In this document: positions 1 to 7,567 of the stretch, piece by piece
How positions within the stretch are numbered: the stretch's first letter is position 1
Layout: every line of letters starts with the position of its first letter
Assembly: GCA_944327365.1 (NCBI GenBank)
Contig: CALVHI010000005.1
Location: 1 to 42,996, forward strand
Origin: an uncultured Bacilli bacterium
GTDB lineage: Bacteria > Bacillota_I > Bacilli_A > RF39 > UBA660
Length of the DNA: 42,996 nt
Direction: 5' to 3'
Notes under the pieces: model-generated
Told to the model about the DNA's origin: nothing
Databases searched by the model: none
The model's input: only the letters and a program-made list of their open reading frames with translations
Made by a program: the position numbers and the translations under genes

Positions 1-59
1 TTATTTTTGTGATTATATTTATGCTATTTATTTTCAATAGCATAGGAAGATAAAAATAA
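1..59. repeat. nested inverted repeat at window edge
   Basis: Outer arms 1-8 and 52-59 are exact reverse complements (TTATTTTT/AAAAATAA). Inner arms 21-28 and 36-43 are also exact (ATGCTATT/AATAGCAT) with a 7-nt loop. The structure lies just downstream of the minus-strand MobC-like gene. It lacks a clean T-run on either side, so a terminator role is uncertain; it could also be a site of the mobile element. Confidence 0.4.
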
Positions 60-87
60 CTAAAGGGTCACAAACGGAATCTTTTTG

Positions 88-387
88 TTATTTGGTCTTA
101 ATTAGATTATTGAGATTATCAATTTGGCTTTGTAGATATTCTTCTTCGTGAAAATAACCAAGATAATGAAGTTTGACTTTCAATTTTGATAAGTCATCAG
201 TAATATTAAAAATATTATTTACTATGTTACTTATATCAACTTCAAGTGATTTATCGTCGGTATAGTCACGAATTAAAAATCTAATAAAGTCAGACTGTGA
301 AAGTCTGGCTTTATTAGATTTTTCTTCAAGCATTTTCTTATCTACATCATTTAAAAATACATTCACTTTTATATTTCTTTTTCTCAT
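88..387 (-). CDS. MobC-like ribbon-helix-helix mobilization protein
   Basis: This small protein (about 99 residues) starts at ATG 387; an in-frame TTG two codons upstream is an alternative. Residues ~5-40 look like a ribbon-helix-helix DNA-binding fold: a basic beta strand (RKRNIKVNVFLN), then two helices with the pattern SQSDFIRFLIRDY. The C-terminal half is helical. This arrangement is known from MobC/relaxosome accessory proteins of Firmicutes mobilizable elements, which help a relaxase bind oriT, and from related autoregulators. It is the last gene visible of a minus-strand set with a serine recombinase and TnpV, which supports a mobile-element role. The relaxase itself would lie outside the window, to the left. 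It could instead be a plasmid-type RHH repressor. Confidence 0.5.
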   Translation of the reverse strand: MRKRNIKVNVFLNDVDKKMLEEKSNKARLSQSDFIRFLIRDYTDDKSLEVDISNIVNNIFNITDDLSKLKVKLHYLGYFHEEEYLQSQIDNLNNLIKTK

Positions 388-417
388 AATCAAAAATTTC
401 TTTCTAAAAATTAAGGG

Positions 418-434
418 TATGGGAATTTCCCATA
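418..434. repeat. palindrome upstream of MobC-like gene
   Basis: TATGGGAA-T-TTCCCATA is a perfect inverted repeat with 8-bp arms around one base, 31 bp upstream of the MobC-like start. RHH proteins bind short palindromes, and oriT regions often lie beside mobC. Either an operator or part of an oriT is therefore plausible. Neither is shown by sequence alone. Confidence 0.4.
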
Positions 435-494
435 GCAGAAAATTTACGGGAGTAAGTTTTCAGTGCTGGCTAGTACAAATATTTTAATTTTTCC

Positions 495-857
495 TCACAC
501 ATTTTTAGTATAAATTAGTTCTTTTAAGATGATTTCTTCAGCACAATTTTTGTAGTTATTCATAAGTTTTACCCACTCAAGAGGGTTATCATTTTTCTTT
601 TTTTCGGATAGTTTTTTATCTAATTTTTTGTAATTTCTCATTAAAATATTGAATCTATTTTCTGCTTCAATACTAACTGAAACAAGATAATTTGTTAATT
701 CATTTTTCATTAAAAGTGTAGTATAAAAAGATTTATCGTGTTCTTTCAAATAGTTCAGTTTTAATCTTCCATATTTGTTAATATTCTTATTATTTTGTCT
801 TTTAATAGTTAGGCTTGGCAATAAATAGTCACCAATTTTTGTATAATTTATTTTCAT
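495..857 (-). CDS. TnpV family transposon-encoded protein
   Basis: The sequence fits the TnpV family known from Tn4451-like elements. Near the N-terminus it has GDYLLPSL, then GRLKLNYLKEHDKSFY, a central helical stretch, and the family-typical C-terminal WVKLMNNYKNCAEEI followed by LKELIY. Length (120 residues) is typical. The ATG at 857 is chosen because GGAGAG precedes it at good distance and the translation begins MKINYTKIGDYLLP like relatives. A longer frame upstream would overlap the preceding gene. The ribosome site lies inside the last codons of that gene, so the two are probably translationally coupled. TnpV has no firmly established activity; it travels with serine-recombinase elements. 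Confidence 0.75.
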   Translation of the reverse strand: MKINYTKIGDYLLPSLTIKRQNNKNINKYGRLKLNYLKEHDKSFYTTLLMKNELTNYLVSVSIEAENRFNILMRNYKKLDKKLSEKKKNDNPLEWVKLMNNYKNCAEEIILKELIYTKNV

Positions 858-861
858 TTTT

Positions 862-1104
862 TCATCTCTCCATTTCTTTATTTTTAATATTATTTTCATA
901 AAAATCTACTAATTTAGTTTTAGAATTGTATTTAAAATAACCAACATTATTATTTTTATCAATTAGTTTTATAGTAAATCTATCCAGTAAGTATAGACTT
1001 ACTTCATCAAGATTAAATTGTTGTTTTAGATAAGCAAGAACTTTAAATTGTTCTATTGTATTAACTTGATTTTTCATTATGTTTTCTTTATTAAGTAATT
1101 TCAT
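862..1104 (-). CDS. small hypothetical protein of the mobile element
   Basis: This 80-residue protein lies between the serine recombinase and TnpV and is transcribed with them. The start at 1104 is preceded by a strong AAAGGAG. The middle (~residues 30-65) looks like a small alpha/beta unit ending in strands (FTIKLIDKNNNVGYFKY). I do not recognise a named family. Its position and spacing (18 bp after the recombinase, 4 bp before TnpV) indicate that it belongs to the element's operon. Confidence 0.6.
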   Translation of the reverse strand: MKLLNKENIMKNQVNTIEQFKVLAYLKQQFNLDEVSLYLLDRFTIKLIDKNNNVGYFKYNSKTKLVDFYENNIKNKEMER

Positions 1105-1122
1105 TTGTATCTCCTTTCGTTT

Positions 1123-2913
1123 TTAGTTTGCTTCTCTAATATCTTTTTTAGATACTAATATTAAAACATCTTTGATAGTATTTCCTTCAATATATGGACA
1201 ACTAATAATGCCGTCTACATATAAATGTTTTCTTGCTTTTGAAATAAAATTTTTCACAAATTCATTAGAATATCCGTTATTTTTCATTTTTGTAATTGAT
1301 AAAATATCATAATCTAATTCCACTTTTTTTAGTTTTTCTTCATCTATTTCTTCTTGATATTTAATACCAATATTATTGTTTATCATAATTTCATTAAGAT
1401 ATTTTAAATAAGATTTATTGCTTTTTGCTATGAATTCATCTGTAAACTTTATATTTTTAATATCAATATTGTAGTTATTATTTCTAGTGATTTCTATTCC
1501 AGATATTAATCTATGAATCATATCTCTTTTGGCTTCTCTTGATAATAAATCATAAAGAAAAGTAAAACCTATATTTTTAATATTTGTAAAAATTAACTTG
1601 TCATTTTCTTCTATACAGTCTAATTTTTTAATCAGTTCTACTGTATATTCTTTAGAACTATTATCTGGATCAAGAGTAGTTTTCTTTTTATTTAGTTTAT
1701 CAATTTCTTTTTTGATAACATCATTTTTATGATTAATAGTTTCAACATCCAGAGTAGAACTTAAATATAAATCTACTAATCTTTTTTCTTGTAATCTTAA
1801 CTTTTCAATAGCTTTTTCAATTTCTTTTACATCATTACTTTTGGTAGAATTACAAGTAATAATTTCATTATCCATGGAAAGCATAAATATAGTAAGTTCT
1901 TCTAATATTCGTTTAAATTTATTTTCAATTTTTTCTGTATTATAATGAAGTCCAAAGCCACTACAATTATGATTTTTACATCTCAAATGATAATAAACTT
2001 TTAATTTTCCATTAGGATATTTAAAAGATTCAGAAGAAGCCATAATTTCACCACATATAGGACATTTTACTAATCCTGAAAATAAATGGATATGTTCTCC
2101 ATAATTGGAGTGTTTATTCTTTACTAATATATTCCTAGTAGCATTCCAAGTGATTTCATCTATAATTGGCTCACAATAATCTTTAACTCTTAAAATATCT
2201 TGTGGTTTTCGTTTATATTTTCCATATTCAAATATACCAATATAAATAGAATTAGTAAGTATTTTATAAACTCTATCAGATGCCCATTTACCAGGACTCA
2301 AATAAGCATTGTTATCTTTCATAATAGTAGCAATACCTCTTGTAGAATGACCTTCTTTGCATAGTTTAAAGATTTCTTTAACAACCTGTGCTTCAATAGG
2401 CTCTATTTCTAAATGACCAGTATCTTTATTTCTAGTATAGCCATAAGGTGCTTTACTAGGGTGAATATGTTTTAGTGCCATTTCTTCCATCGCTCGTTTT
2501 GTTCTTGCTCCAATTTCTTTTCGTTCTCTTTGTCCAAATACTAAATTCATTCCAAATATCATTTCACCATTAGCAGTAGATACATCATAAGGTTCTAAAA
2601 TAAGTTCTATTTTAACATCGTGTTCTTCACAATAATTAAGTAGCCAAAAGCCGTCATAATTATTTCTTGTAAGTCTATCTACCTTAATAGCAATTAATTT
2701 ATCAATCTTTTTAGATTTTATATCAGCAAGTAATCTCTGCATTTCTGGTCGCATTAAATCTTTTCCAGAATAACCTGCGTCATTATACACATCTACAATA
2801 CTATAATCATTTTTCTCACAATATTCTTTAATCATACGAAGTTGTGAATCAATAGAATAACCGTTATCTCTTTGGTCATCTGTACTAACTCTTACATAAA
2901 TACCACATCTCAT
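1123..2913 (-). CDS. large serine recombinase (TnpX/TndX type)
   Basis: This 596-residue site-specific recombinase cuts and rejoins DNA for integration and excision of its element. The N-terminal resolvase domain starts IYVRVSTDDQ with catalytic Ser10 and carries a KVDRLTRN motif with Arg80. A recombinase domain spans ~155-260. A zinc ribbon follows with Cys284, Cys287, Cys312 and Cys317, then a coiled coil at ~365-415 and a C-terminal tail. This order is typical of large serine recombinases of Tn4451/Tn5397-type elements. The start is preceded by GAGGAGATGA. It is the first gene of a minus-strand operon with a small ORF, TnpV and a MobC-like protein. The element's end should lie upstream of it, around 2920-3025 or beyond. 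No frameshift is seen, so it looks intact. Confidence 0.93.
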   Translation of the reverse strand: MRCGIYVRVSTDDQRDNGYSIDSQLRMIKEYCEKNDYSIVDVYNDAGYSGKDLMRPEMQRLLADIKSKKIDKLIAIKVDRLTRNNYDGFWLLNYCEEHDVKIELILEPYDVSTANGEMIFGMNLVFGQRERKEIGARTKRAMEEMALKHIHPSKAPYGYTRNKDTGHLEIEPIEAQVVKEIFKLCKEGHSTRGIATIMKDNNAYLSPGKWASDRVYKILTNSIYIGIFEYGKYKRKPQDILRVKDYCEPIIDEITWNATRNILVKNKHSNYGEHIHLFSGLVKCPICGEIMASSESFKYPNGKLKVYYHLRCKNHNCSGFGLHYNTEKIENKFKRILEELTIFMLSMDNEIITCNSTKSNDVKEIEKAIEKLRLQEKRLVDLYLSSTLDVETINHKNDVIKKEIDKLNKKKTTLDPDNSSKEYTVELIKKLDCIEENDKLIFTNIKNIGFTFLYDLLSREAKRDMIHRLISGIEITRNNNYNIDIKNIKFTDEFIAKSNKSYLKYLNEIMINNNIGIKYQEEIDEEKLKKVELDYDILSITKMKNNGYSNEFVKNFISKARKHLYVDGIISCPYIEGNTIKDVLILVSKKDIREAN

Positions 2914-2924
2914 AAAATATCATC

Positions 2925-3004
2925 TCCTCACTTGTTTCCTCACTTAAACGCAAAATAACAGACACTAAATTGAAATTTTTTAATATTTCTTATTAGTTTC
3001 CTCA
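2925..3004. repeat. short direct repeats upstream of the recombinase, possible att region
   Basis: TCCTCACTT occurs at 2925-2933 and 2937-2945. GTTTCCTCA occurs at 2934-2942 and 2996-3004, the latter within a longer near-repeat. The first copy overlaps the recombinase ribosome site. Repeats next to a large serine recombinase gene can be recombinase-binding half sites or the element boundary. The attachment core cannot be fixed without the empty site. Confidence 0.35.
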
Positions 3005-3025
3005 TTAAGAAAAGAAAAGTATAGC

Positions 3026-3310
3026 CTAAATTTTAAAATTATTTAAAATTTGTTTGATTTCTTTGAGATTATATTTTTGATTATACTCTTTAATAAAAAA
3101 TGGTTTATTAGATATTTCGTTAACTTTATATTCAAGAATTGTAAGAGTAGTAGGATATGTAATTAGATATTCAGTGGGTTCTATAACTTGTAAATTGGTG
3201 TGTAGTAGATTTTTAACCTTACCGTTTTTAATTTTGTATTTATAATCCTTAATCACTTCAAGTATTTCCGTATTCGGCTTTAAAGTCTGAATAGTCTTAA
3301 ATTCAAGCAT
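3026..3310 (-). CDS. hypothetical protein, 94 aa
   Basis: This small protein has a strong AAGGAGG ribosome site 9 bp before its ATG, which argues that it is real. It has no signal peptide or membrane segment, is mixed alpha/beta, and ends in a Lys/Asn-rich helix. I do not recognise the family. It sits between the tRNA-Gly and the recombinase, so it may be the outermost gene of the mobile element or a host gene next to the insertion point. Confidence 0.55.
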   Translation of the reverse strand: MLEFKTIQTLKPNTEILEVIKDYKYKIKNGKVKNLLHTNLQVIEPTEYLITYPTTLTILEYKVNEISNKPFFIKEYNQKYNLKEIKQILNNFKI

Positions 3311-3349
3311 AAAAAATGTCCTCCTTCCTAGAAAGAGAACATTGCTTTT

Positions 3350-3390
3350 ATATAAAATAAAAACTTACGAACTTTTTACAGTTCGTAAGT
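3350..3390 (-). terminator. intrinsic terminator after tRNA-Gly
   Basis: Perfect 11-bp arms 3363-3373 and 3380-3390 enclose a 6-nt loop. Read on the minus strand, the stem is followed by TTTTTATTTTATAT. It lies about 10 bp beyond the tRNA 3' end. Confidence 0.85.
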
Positions 3391-3400
3391 TGTATTCAAA

Positions 3401-3475
3401 TGGAGCAAGTGAGCGGAATCGAACCGCCGTCTCAACCTTGGCAAGGTCGCATACTAACCGCTGTACTACACCTGC
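3401..3475 (-). tRNA. tRNA-Gly(GCC)
   Basis: On the minus strand the cloverleaf reads with acceptor GCAGGTG/CACTTGC, D arm, anticodon stem-loop CCTTGCCAAGG with anticodon GCC, T arm GGTTCGATTCC, discriminator T and encoded CCA (3401-3403). A hairpin terminator follows. A possible promoter lies upstream (TTGCAT, 17 bp, TAATAT on the minus strand), overlapping the region that serves the divergent ltaS gene. Confidence 0.93.
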
Positions 3476-3521
3476 ATGTATAAATATATTATCAAATTAT
3501 ACACTCGAATGCAAGGAAAAA

Positions 3522-3550
3522 TTGCAAAAAGACTTATTTTATTATATAAT
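3522..3550 (+). promoter_or_regulatory. sigma-A-type promoter of ltaS operon
   Basis: TTGCAA at 3522-3527, a 17-bp spacer, and TATAAT at 3545-3550 lie 22 bp before the ltaS ATG. Confidence 0.7.
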
Positions 3551-3572
3551 TATGTATGAAGAAGGGTGAATT

Positions 3573-5651
3573 ATGACAGAAAAGATTAAATTATTTTTTC
3601 GAAGAATTCGAAGAAGTATTATTGAATATATAGCTACTAATCGTTTGTTTATTACTTATGTCATTCTTTCAATGATTGGACTTATGTTAGTAAGAAACTT
3701 TACGGTTGATAATATGTGGAGTAAAGAGGCTTTTATTGCTGATATTGCTCTTGTTTTGCTAATAGGGTCTTTAGGTTATTTAGTTAAGCCTAAAAATCAA
3801 TACCGTTATTTTATGATTGTTTTAATTGTCTTTGCTCTTATGGAAATTATTAATTCTATTTATTATACATTTTATTCATCATTTGCGTCTTTTGGAGAAC
3901 TTGGGACAGTAGGACAAACTGAAACTGTTATGGGTTCTGTATATGAAAGATTAAAAATTACTGATTTAATTTATGTTTTATTTCCTTTTCTTTTTTATTT
4001 AATTCATAAAAAATTACTTAGATCGGCTTATTATAATTTTATGAGTGTTGTAGAACAAGGAAAAAAGATGTGTGTGGTTACGCTTTTGGTTGGCTGTATA
4101 TTTTTAGCTTATACTTTTGTTACAGCATCAGGTACAGATTACTCAAGACTTGCTAAACAATGGAATAGGGTATATATTGTTGAAAGATTTGGGTTAGTTT
4201 TATATCAAATTAATGATTTAGTACAAACGCTAACACCAAAGTTTAATAGTTTATTTGGTTATGATGAAGCCGCTCAAAGTTTTATTCACTATTTTACTCA
4301 AGAAGATATTGATCAGTACGATGGAGAGAATAAATATACAGGAATATTAGAAGGGTATAATGTCGTATTCATTCATATGGAAGGAATACAAACTTATTTG
4401 ATGGATTTGGAATTTAATGGGGTAGAGGCAACACCAACGATTAATCGTTTAGCAGAAGAGGGAATGTTTTTTTCTCACTTTTATCCACAGGTTAGTATAG
4501 GTACTTCTTCTGATACAGAATTTACTTTAACAACTAGTTTAATGCCAGCGGCTAGTGGGGCAGTATTTACTCAATATTATGATCGAGATTATATAACGAT
4601 TCCGAAACTATTAAAAGAAAAAGGATATCATACTTTTAGTATGCATGGTAATAATGCTACAATGTGGGGAAGATCAACTGTTCATCCATTATTGGGGTAT
4701 GATGAGATGTATTTTGAAGAGTCTTATAGTTATAATAAAGATAAGGATGATCCTAATAATTTAGAATATATTAATTTGGGAATTAGTGATAAGAAGTTTT
4801 TTGAACAAGTTGTACCAATTATAGAAAATATTGAAGATACTTATACAAATTATATGGGAACAGTAATTACTTTATCTAATCATTCACCTTTTACTTATTT
4901 AAATAAATATGGGGAATATGATATGTCGACGACTTATGAAGAATGTGATTCTGAGACTGGCTTGTGTGAGGAAATAACTACTAATTATTTATATGATACT
5001 CCTGTTGGAAATTATATTATGAGTAGTCATTATGCTGATGAAGCTTTAGGAGAATTTTTTCAATATATAAATGAATCAGAACATTTTGATCATACTGTGT
5101 TTGTATTGTATGGGGATCATGATGTTAAGTTATCAAGAAATCAGGTGAATTATTTATATAATTATGATTATCGTACAGGTGAAGTAAAAAGTGAAGATGA
5201 TCCTACATATGTTTCTTATGATGATTATGATCATGAACTGAATAAAAATACGCCACTTATTATTTGGACGAAAGATGCGGATTTAAGAAGCAAATTACAG
5301 GGTGAAGTTCAATATGTCATGGGAATGTATGATGTAGCGCCAACACTTGGTAATATGTTAGGAATAGATAATCCTTTTGCAATGGGACATGATATATTTA
5401 ATATTAAAGATGCTAATTATGTTGTGTTTCCTAATGGTAATTTTTTAACGAGTTTGATTTATTATAATAATAGTGATAGTGAGTATAAAGTTTTACAAGA
5501 AGGGGCGCAATTTACTGCGGATTACATTACTCGCTTACAAAATAAAACAGAAGAAATATTAGATGTATCTAATGCGATTATTGTTCATGATTTAATTAAG
5601 AATGAAGGGGATACCGTTTTGGAAATGAAAGAGAATGAGGTAAATAAATGA
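3573..5651 (+). CDS. ltaS: lipoteichoic acid synthase-type phosphoglycerol transferase
   Basis: This membrane enzyme transfers glycerol-phosphate from phosphatidylglycerol to build polyglycerol-phosphate (lipoteichoic acid) outside the cell. Five hydrophobic segments (~24-41, 54-72, 78-96, 131-148, 166-184) precede an extracellular sulfatase-fold domain. Active-site features seen: Glu270 in IHMEG, nucleophile Thr311 in IGTSSDTEF, a HGNNATMWGR motif at ~358-367, His437 in NHSPF, and the metal site GDHD at ~514-517. At 692 residues it is slightly longer than Bacillus/Staphylococcus LtaS (~650), with an insert around 455-475 and an acidic C-terminal tail. The start is preceded by GAAGGGTG. It is the first gene of a three-gene operon and overlaps the next gene by 4 bp. 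It could be a paralogue with primase or processing roles. Confidence 0.93.
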   Translation: MTEKIKLFFRRIRRSIIEYIATNRLFITYVILSMIGLMLVRNFTVDNMWSKEAFIADIALVLLIGSLGYLVKPKNQYRYFMIVLIVFALMEIINSIYYTFYSSFASFGELGTVGQTETVMGSVYERLKITDLIYVLFPFLFYLIHKKLLRSAYYNFMSVVEQGKKMCVVTLLVGCIFLAYTFVTASGTDYSRLAKQWNRVYIVERFGLVLYQINDLVQTLTPKFNSLFGYDEAAQSFIHYFTQEDIDQYDGENKYTGILEGYNVVFIHMEGIQTYLMDLEFNGVEATPTINRLAEEGMFFSHFYPQVSIGTSSDTEFTLTTSLMPAASGAVFTQYYDRDYITIPKLLKEKGYHTFSMHGNNATMWGRSTVHPLLGYDEMYFEESYSYNKDKDDPNNLEYINLGISDKKFFEQVVPIIENIEDTYTNYMGTVITLSNHSPFTYLNKYGEYDMSTTYEECDSETGLCEEITTNYLYDTPVGNYIMSSHYADEALGEFFQYINESEHFDHTVFVLYGDHDVKLSRNQVNYLYNYDYRTGEVKSEDDPTYVSYDDYDHELNKNTPLIIWTKDADLRSKLQGEVQYVMGMYDVAPTLGNMLGIDNPFAMGHDIFNIKDANYVVFPNGNFLTSLIYYNNSDSEYKVLQEGAQFTADYITRLQNKTEEILDVSNAIIVHDLIKNEGDTVLEMKENEVNK

Positions 5652-6280
5652 GAAAAAGATATAAAATAGGGTTAATTGTGGTTGGTATTTTATTTTTGGT
5701 AGTTGCGAGTGTTGGGATTATTTCTATCTTTTTTAAAAGTGATCAGATAGAACCTAATGTTTCTAATATTATTTCTAATATAAGTGATTATGGGTATACT
5801 TTAGATGATCGTGATACAAATTATATGAAAGAAGTTTTTCAAGAGTTAGAAGAAGTTTTAAATGTTCGTGATGTTGATTTTCATGAATATGCTAATGTGC
5901 TTGCTAGATTGTTTGTTATTGATTTTTATACTTTAGATAATAAGGTTAATAAGTATGATGTTGGAAGTTTAGAATATGTTTATAGTGAAAAAAAAGATAT
6001 GTTTAGACAAAAAGCAATTGATACTGTTTATCGAGATGTTATGGATAATACATATCGGGATAGAATTCAAGATTTACCAGAAATTACTAATGTTACTATT
6101 TTAAATATAGAAGATGCAACTGTTACTTTAAATGAAGAAGAAGTAAGCGCTATTAAAGTAACTATGAATTATGAATATAAAGAGGATTTAGGTTATGATA
6201 CAGAAGGAACGATTTATTTCGTTAGAAATGCTCAAAAGTTAGAAGTTGTATCTTATACACCAAGTATAGAAGAAATATAG
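5648..6280 (+). CDS. membrane-anchored extracellular protein, function unknown
   Basis: This 210-residue protein has one N-terminal transmembrane segment (~7-29) after MRKR, so its ~180-residue body should face outward. The body has a helical first part (~45-150) and a strand-rich end (~145-205), and resembles no family I can name. Its ATG overlaps the ltaS stop (ATGA) with GAGGT upstream, so it is co-translated with ltaS. A role in lipoteichoic acid synthesis or localisation is inferred from position only. Confidence 0.85.
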   Translation: MRKRYKIGLIVVGILFLVVASVGIISIFFKSDQIEPNVSNIISNISDYGYTLDDRDTNYMKEVFQELEEVLNVRDVDFHEYANVLARLFVIDFYTLDNKVNKYDVGSLEYVYSEKKDMFRQKAIDTVYRDVMDNTYRDRIQDLPEITNVTILNIEDATVTLNEEEVSAIKVTMNYEYKEDLGYDTEGTIYFVRNAQKLEVVSYTPSIEEI

Positions 6281-6295
6281 ATAGGAGTGAAGTAC

Positions 6296-6898
6296 ATGGG
6301 AAAGTTTGATCCAATTGATATTTTCTTTATTGCGATTATATCTACTTATTTTATTACCTTAATATGTGTTGGTATTACTTTTCTGTGTATTTTTTTAAAT
6401 AAAAGAAAGAAAGAAAAGCAAGCTTTATTGACACAGAAAGAAGAGGCATCTGTTTTTGAAAAATCAGAAAAGAAATTAAAAGATAGGTTAGTTGCGATAC
6501 CTTTATTTAGAAAACTTTTTATGAAGGAAATTGCTGTTGATAAAACAAACGAATTACTGAAAGTATCAGAATTTGCCAAAATAAAAGCAGAAGAAAAAGA
6601 AAAGCAACAAGAAAATGATGATGTTAAAAAGCCAAAAAACGCGACGAATGCTAAGAAGACAAATAATACAGCTAAGAAAACAACAACTAGCAAAACTTCA
6701 AATAAAAATAATTCTAAAAATACTACTAAATCAACTAGTGTTAAGAAGAATGCTACTTCTAGTAGAGAAACTAATAGTCAGAAGAGTACATCTAGTAAGA
6801 AAAATACTAGAAGTAAAACTAGTACAGCTAAAAAGCAAAATTCCTCTAAAAAGAAAACTTCTACTAAAAAAAATTCAGGAACAAAGAAAAGTAACTAA
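6296..6898 (+). CDS. membrane protein with Lys/Ser/Thr/Asn-rich basic tail
   Basis: The ATG at 6296 is preceded by TAGGAGTGA at good spacing; an in-frame GTG three codons upstream sits inside that site and is unlikely. One transmembrane segment (~8-35) is followed by a charged linker and then a ~90-residue low-complexity tail made almost only of Lys, Ser, Thr and Asn, like histone-H1-type tails. Given the topology the tail is probably cytosolic. Its charge suits binding to anionic polymers (nucleic acid, teichoic acid or phospholipid heads). It is the third gene of the ltaS operon, 15 bp after the preceding stop. The tail is poorly alignable and function is unknown. Confidence 0.8.
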   Translation: MGKFDPIDIFFIAIISTYFITLICVGITFLCIFLNKRKKEKQALLTQKEEASVFEKSEKKLKDRLVAIPLFRKLFMKEIAVDKTNELLKVSEFAKIKAEEKEKQQENDDVKKPKNATNAKKTNNTAKKTTTSKTSNKNNSKNTTKSTSVKKNATSSRETNSQKSTSSKKNTRSKTSTAKKQNSSKKKTSTKKNSGTKKSN

Positions 6899-6952
6899 AA
6901 TGCACATAGATTTTAGTATTACTAATTTTTGTCTTTTAAAAATAGAATAACA

Positions 6953-7123
6953 ATGAGTATGAGCAAATGTTACTATTGGAATTCTTATGTAAATGAATGG
7001 CGTCAATTATGTGTCGATTTACATTTATATACACTTGAGGATAATATTTGTTTATTATTCTTTTCTTTTGGGCTTGTGTCTATTCATGTTTTAGTTGTAT
7101 TCATACTATACTTTAGGAGGTAA
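6953..7123 (+). CDS. possible small membrane peptide, 56 aa
   Basis: An open frame with several ATGs near 6953 encodes a Trp/Tyr/Cys-rich head and a hydrophobic C-terminal segment (~35-54) ending in RR. No convincing ribosome site precedes it. It fills the gap between the ltaS operon and the coat operon and ends 6 bp before the CotJA/CotJB start. It may be non-coding. Confidence 0.25.
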   Translation: MSMSKCYYWNSYVNEWRQLCVDLHLYTLEDNICLLFFSFGLVSIHVLVVFILYFRR

Positions 7124-7129
7124 TTTGAA

Positions 7130-7567
7130 GTGTTGTTTGAAGATAATGATTTTGATGTCAATATGGCTATATTTATTCCTGATGTGAATTTTAATAGTCG
7201 AAATGTTAATATTTTAAGTCCAATGGAAGGATTCTTAAGAGGGAATATGTTTTATGATGAGTATGAACCATATAAGAAACTTACTTATTTTAAGTTAGTT
7301 CCAAAAGATGAACAAGAAAAGCTTTTGTTTCAAGTAATGGCTTTATCATTTGCTATTAATGATTTGAACTTATATTTAGATTTGCATCCACAAGATAAAG
7401 AAGTAATGGATTTGTTTAATAGGTATGTAGGTGAAGAAAAAGAATTGTGTCAAGCTTATGTCAAGAAATATGGTCCGCTTGAAGTAAAAGAAACTATTGG
7501 CAATCAATTTACATGGATTAATAGTCCATGGCCATGGGATAATAAAGGGGGTAGCATGTATGTTTAA
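7130..7567 (+). CDS. CotJA-CotJB fusion-like spore coat protein
   Basis: Translation starts at GTG 7130, nine bases after a perfect AGGAGG. Residues ~28-52 (SPMEGFLRGNMF, DEYEPYKKLTY) resemble the short CotJA motif with a Pro-rich start, Gly-Asn-Met-Phe and PYKKL. Residues ~58-140 match CotJB: helices with FAINDLNLYLDLHP, then QAYVKKYGPL and a C-terminal WINSPWPWDN. In Bacillus these are two separate genes, cotJA and cotJB, preceding cotJC; here one 145-residue protein appears to carry both. It overlaps cotJC by 8 bp. It acts in assembling the inner spore coat, presumably in the mother cell. Confidence 0.8.
   Translation: MLFEDNDFDVNMAIFIPDVNFNSRNVNILSPMEGFLRGNMFYDEYEPYKKLTYFKLVPKDEQEKLLFQVMALSFAINDLNLYLDLHPQDKEVMDLFNRYVGEEKELCQAYVKKYGPLEVKETIGNQFTWINSPWPWDNKGGSMYV

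Noticed and set aside
3342-3569. Plus-strand ORF across the tRNA-Gly region
   Set aside because: It reads antisense through the tRNA and its terminator; no ribosome site.
6346-6693. Minus-strand hydrophobic ORF opposite the Lys-rich tail protein
   Set aside because: It mirrors Lys/Asn codons of the plus-strand gene; no ribosome site, and composition explains the apparent Phe-rich membrane protein.
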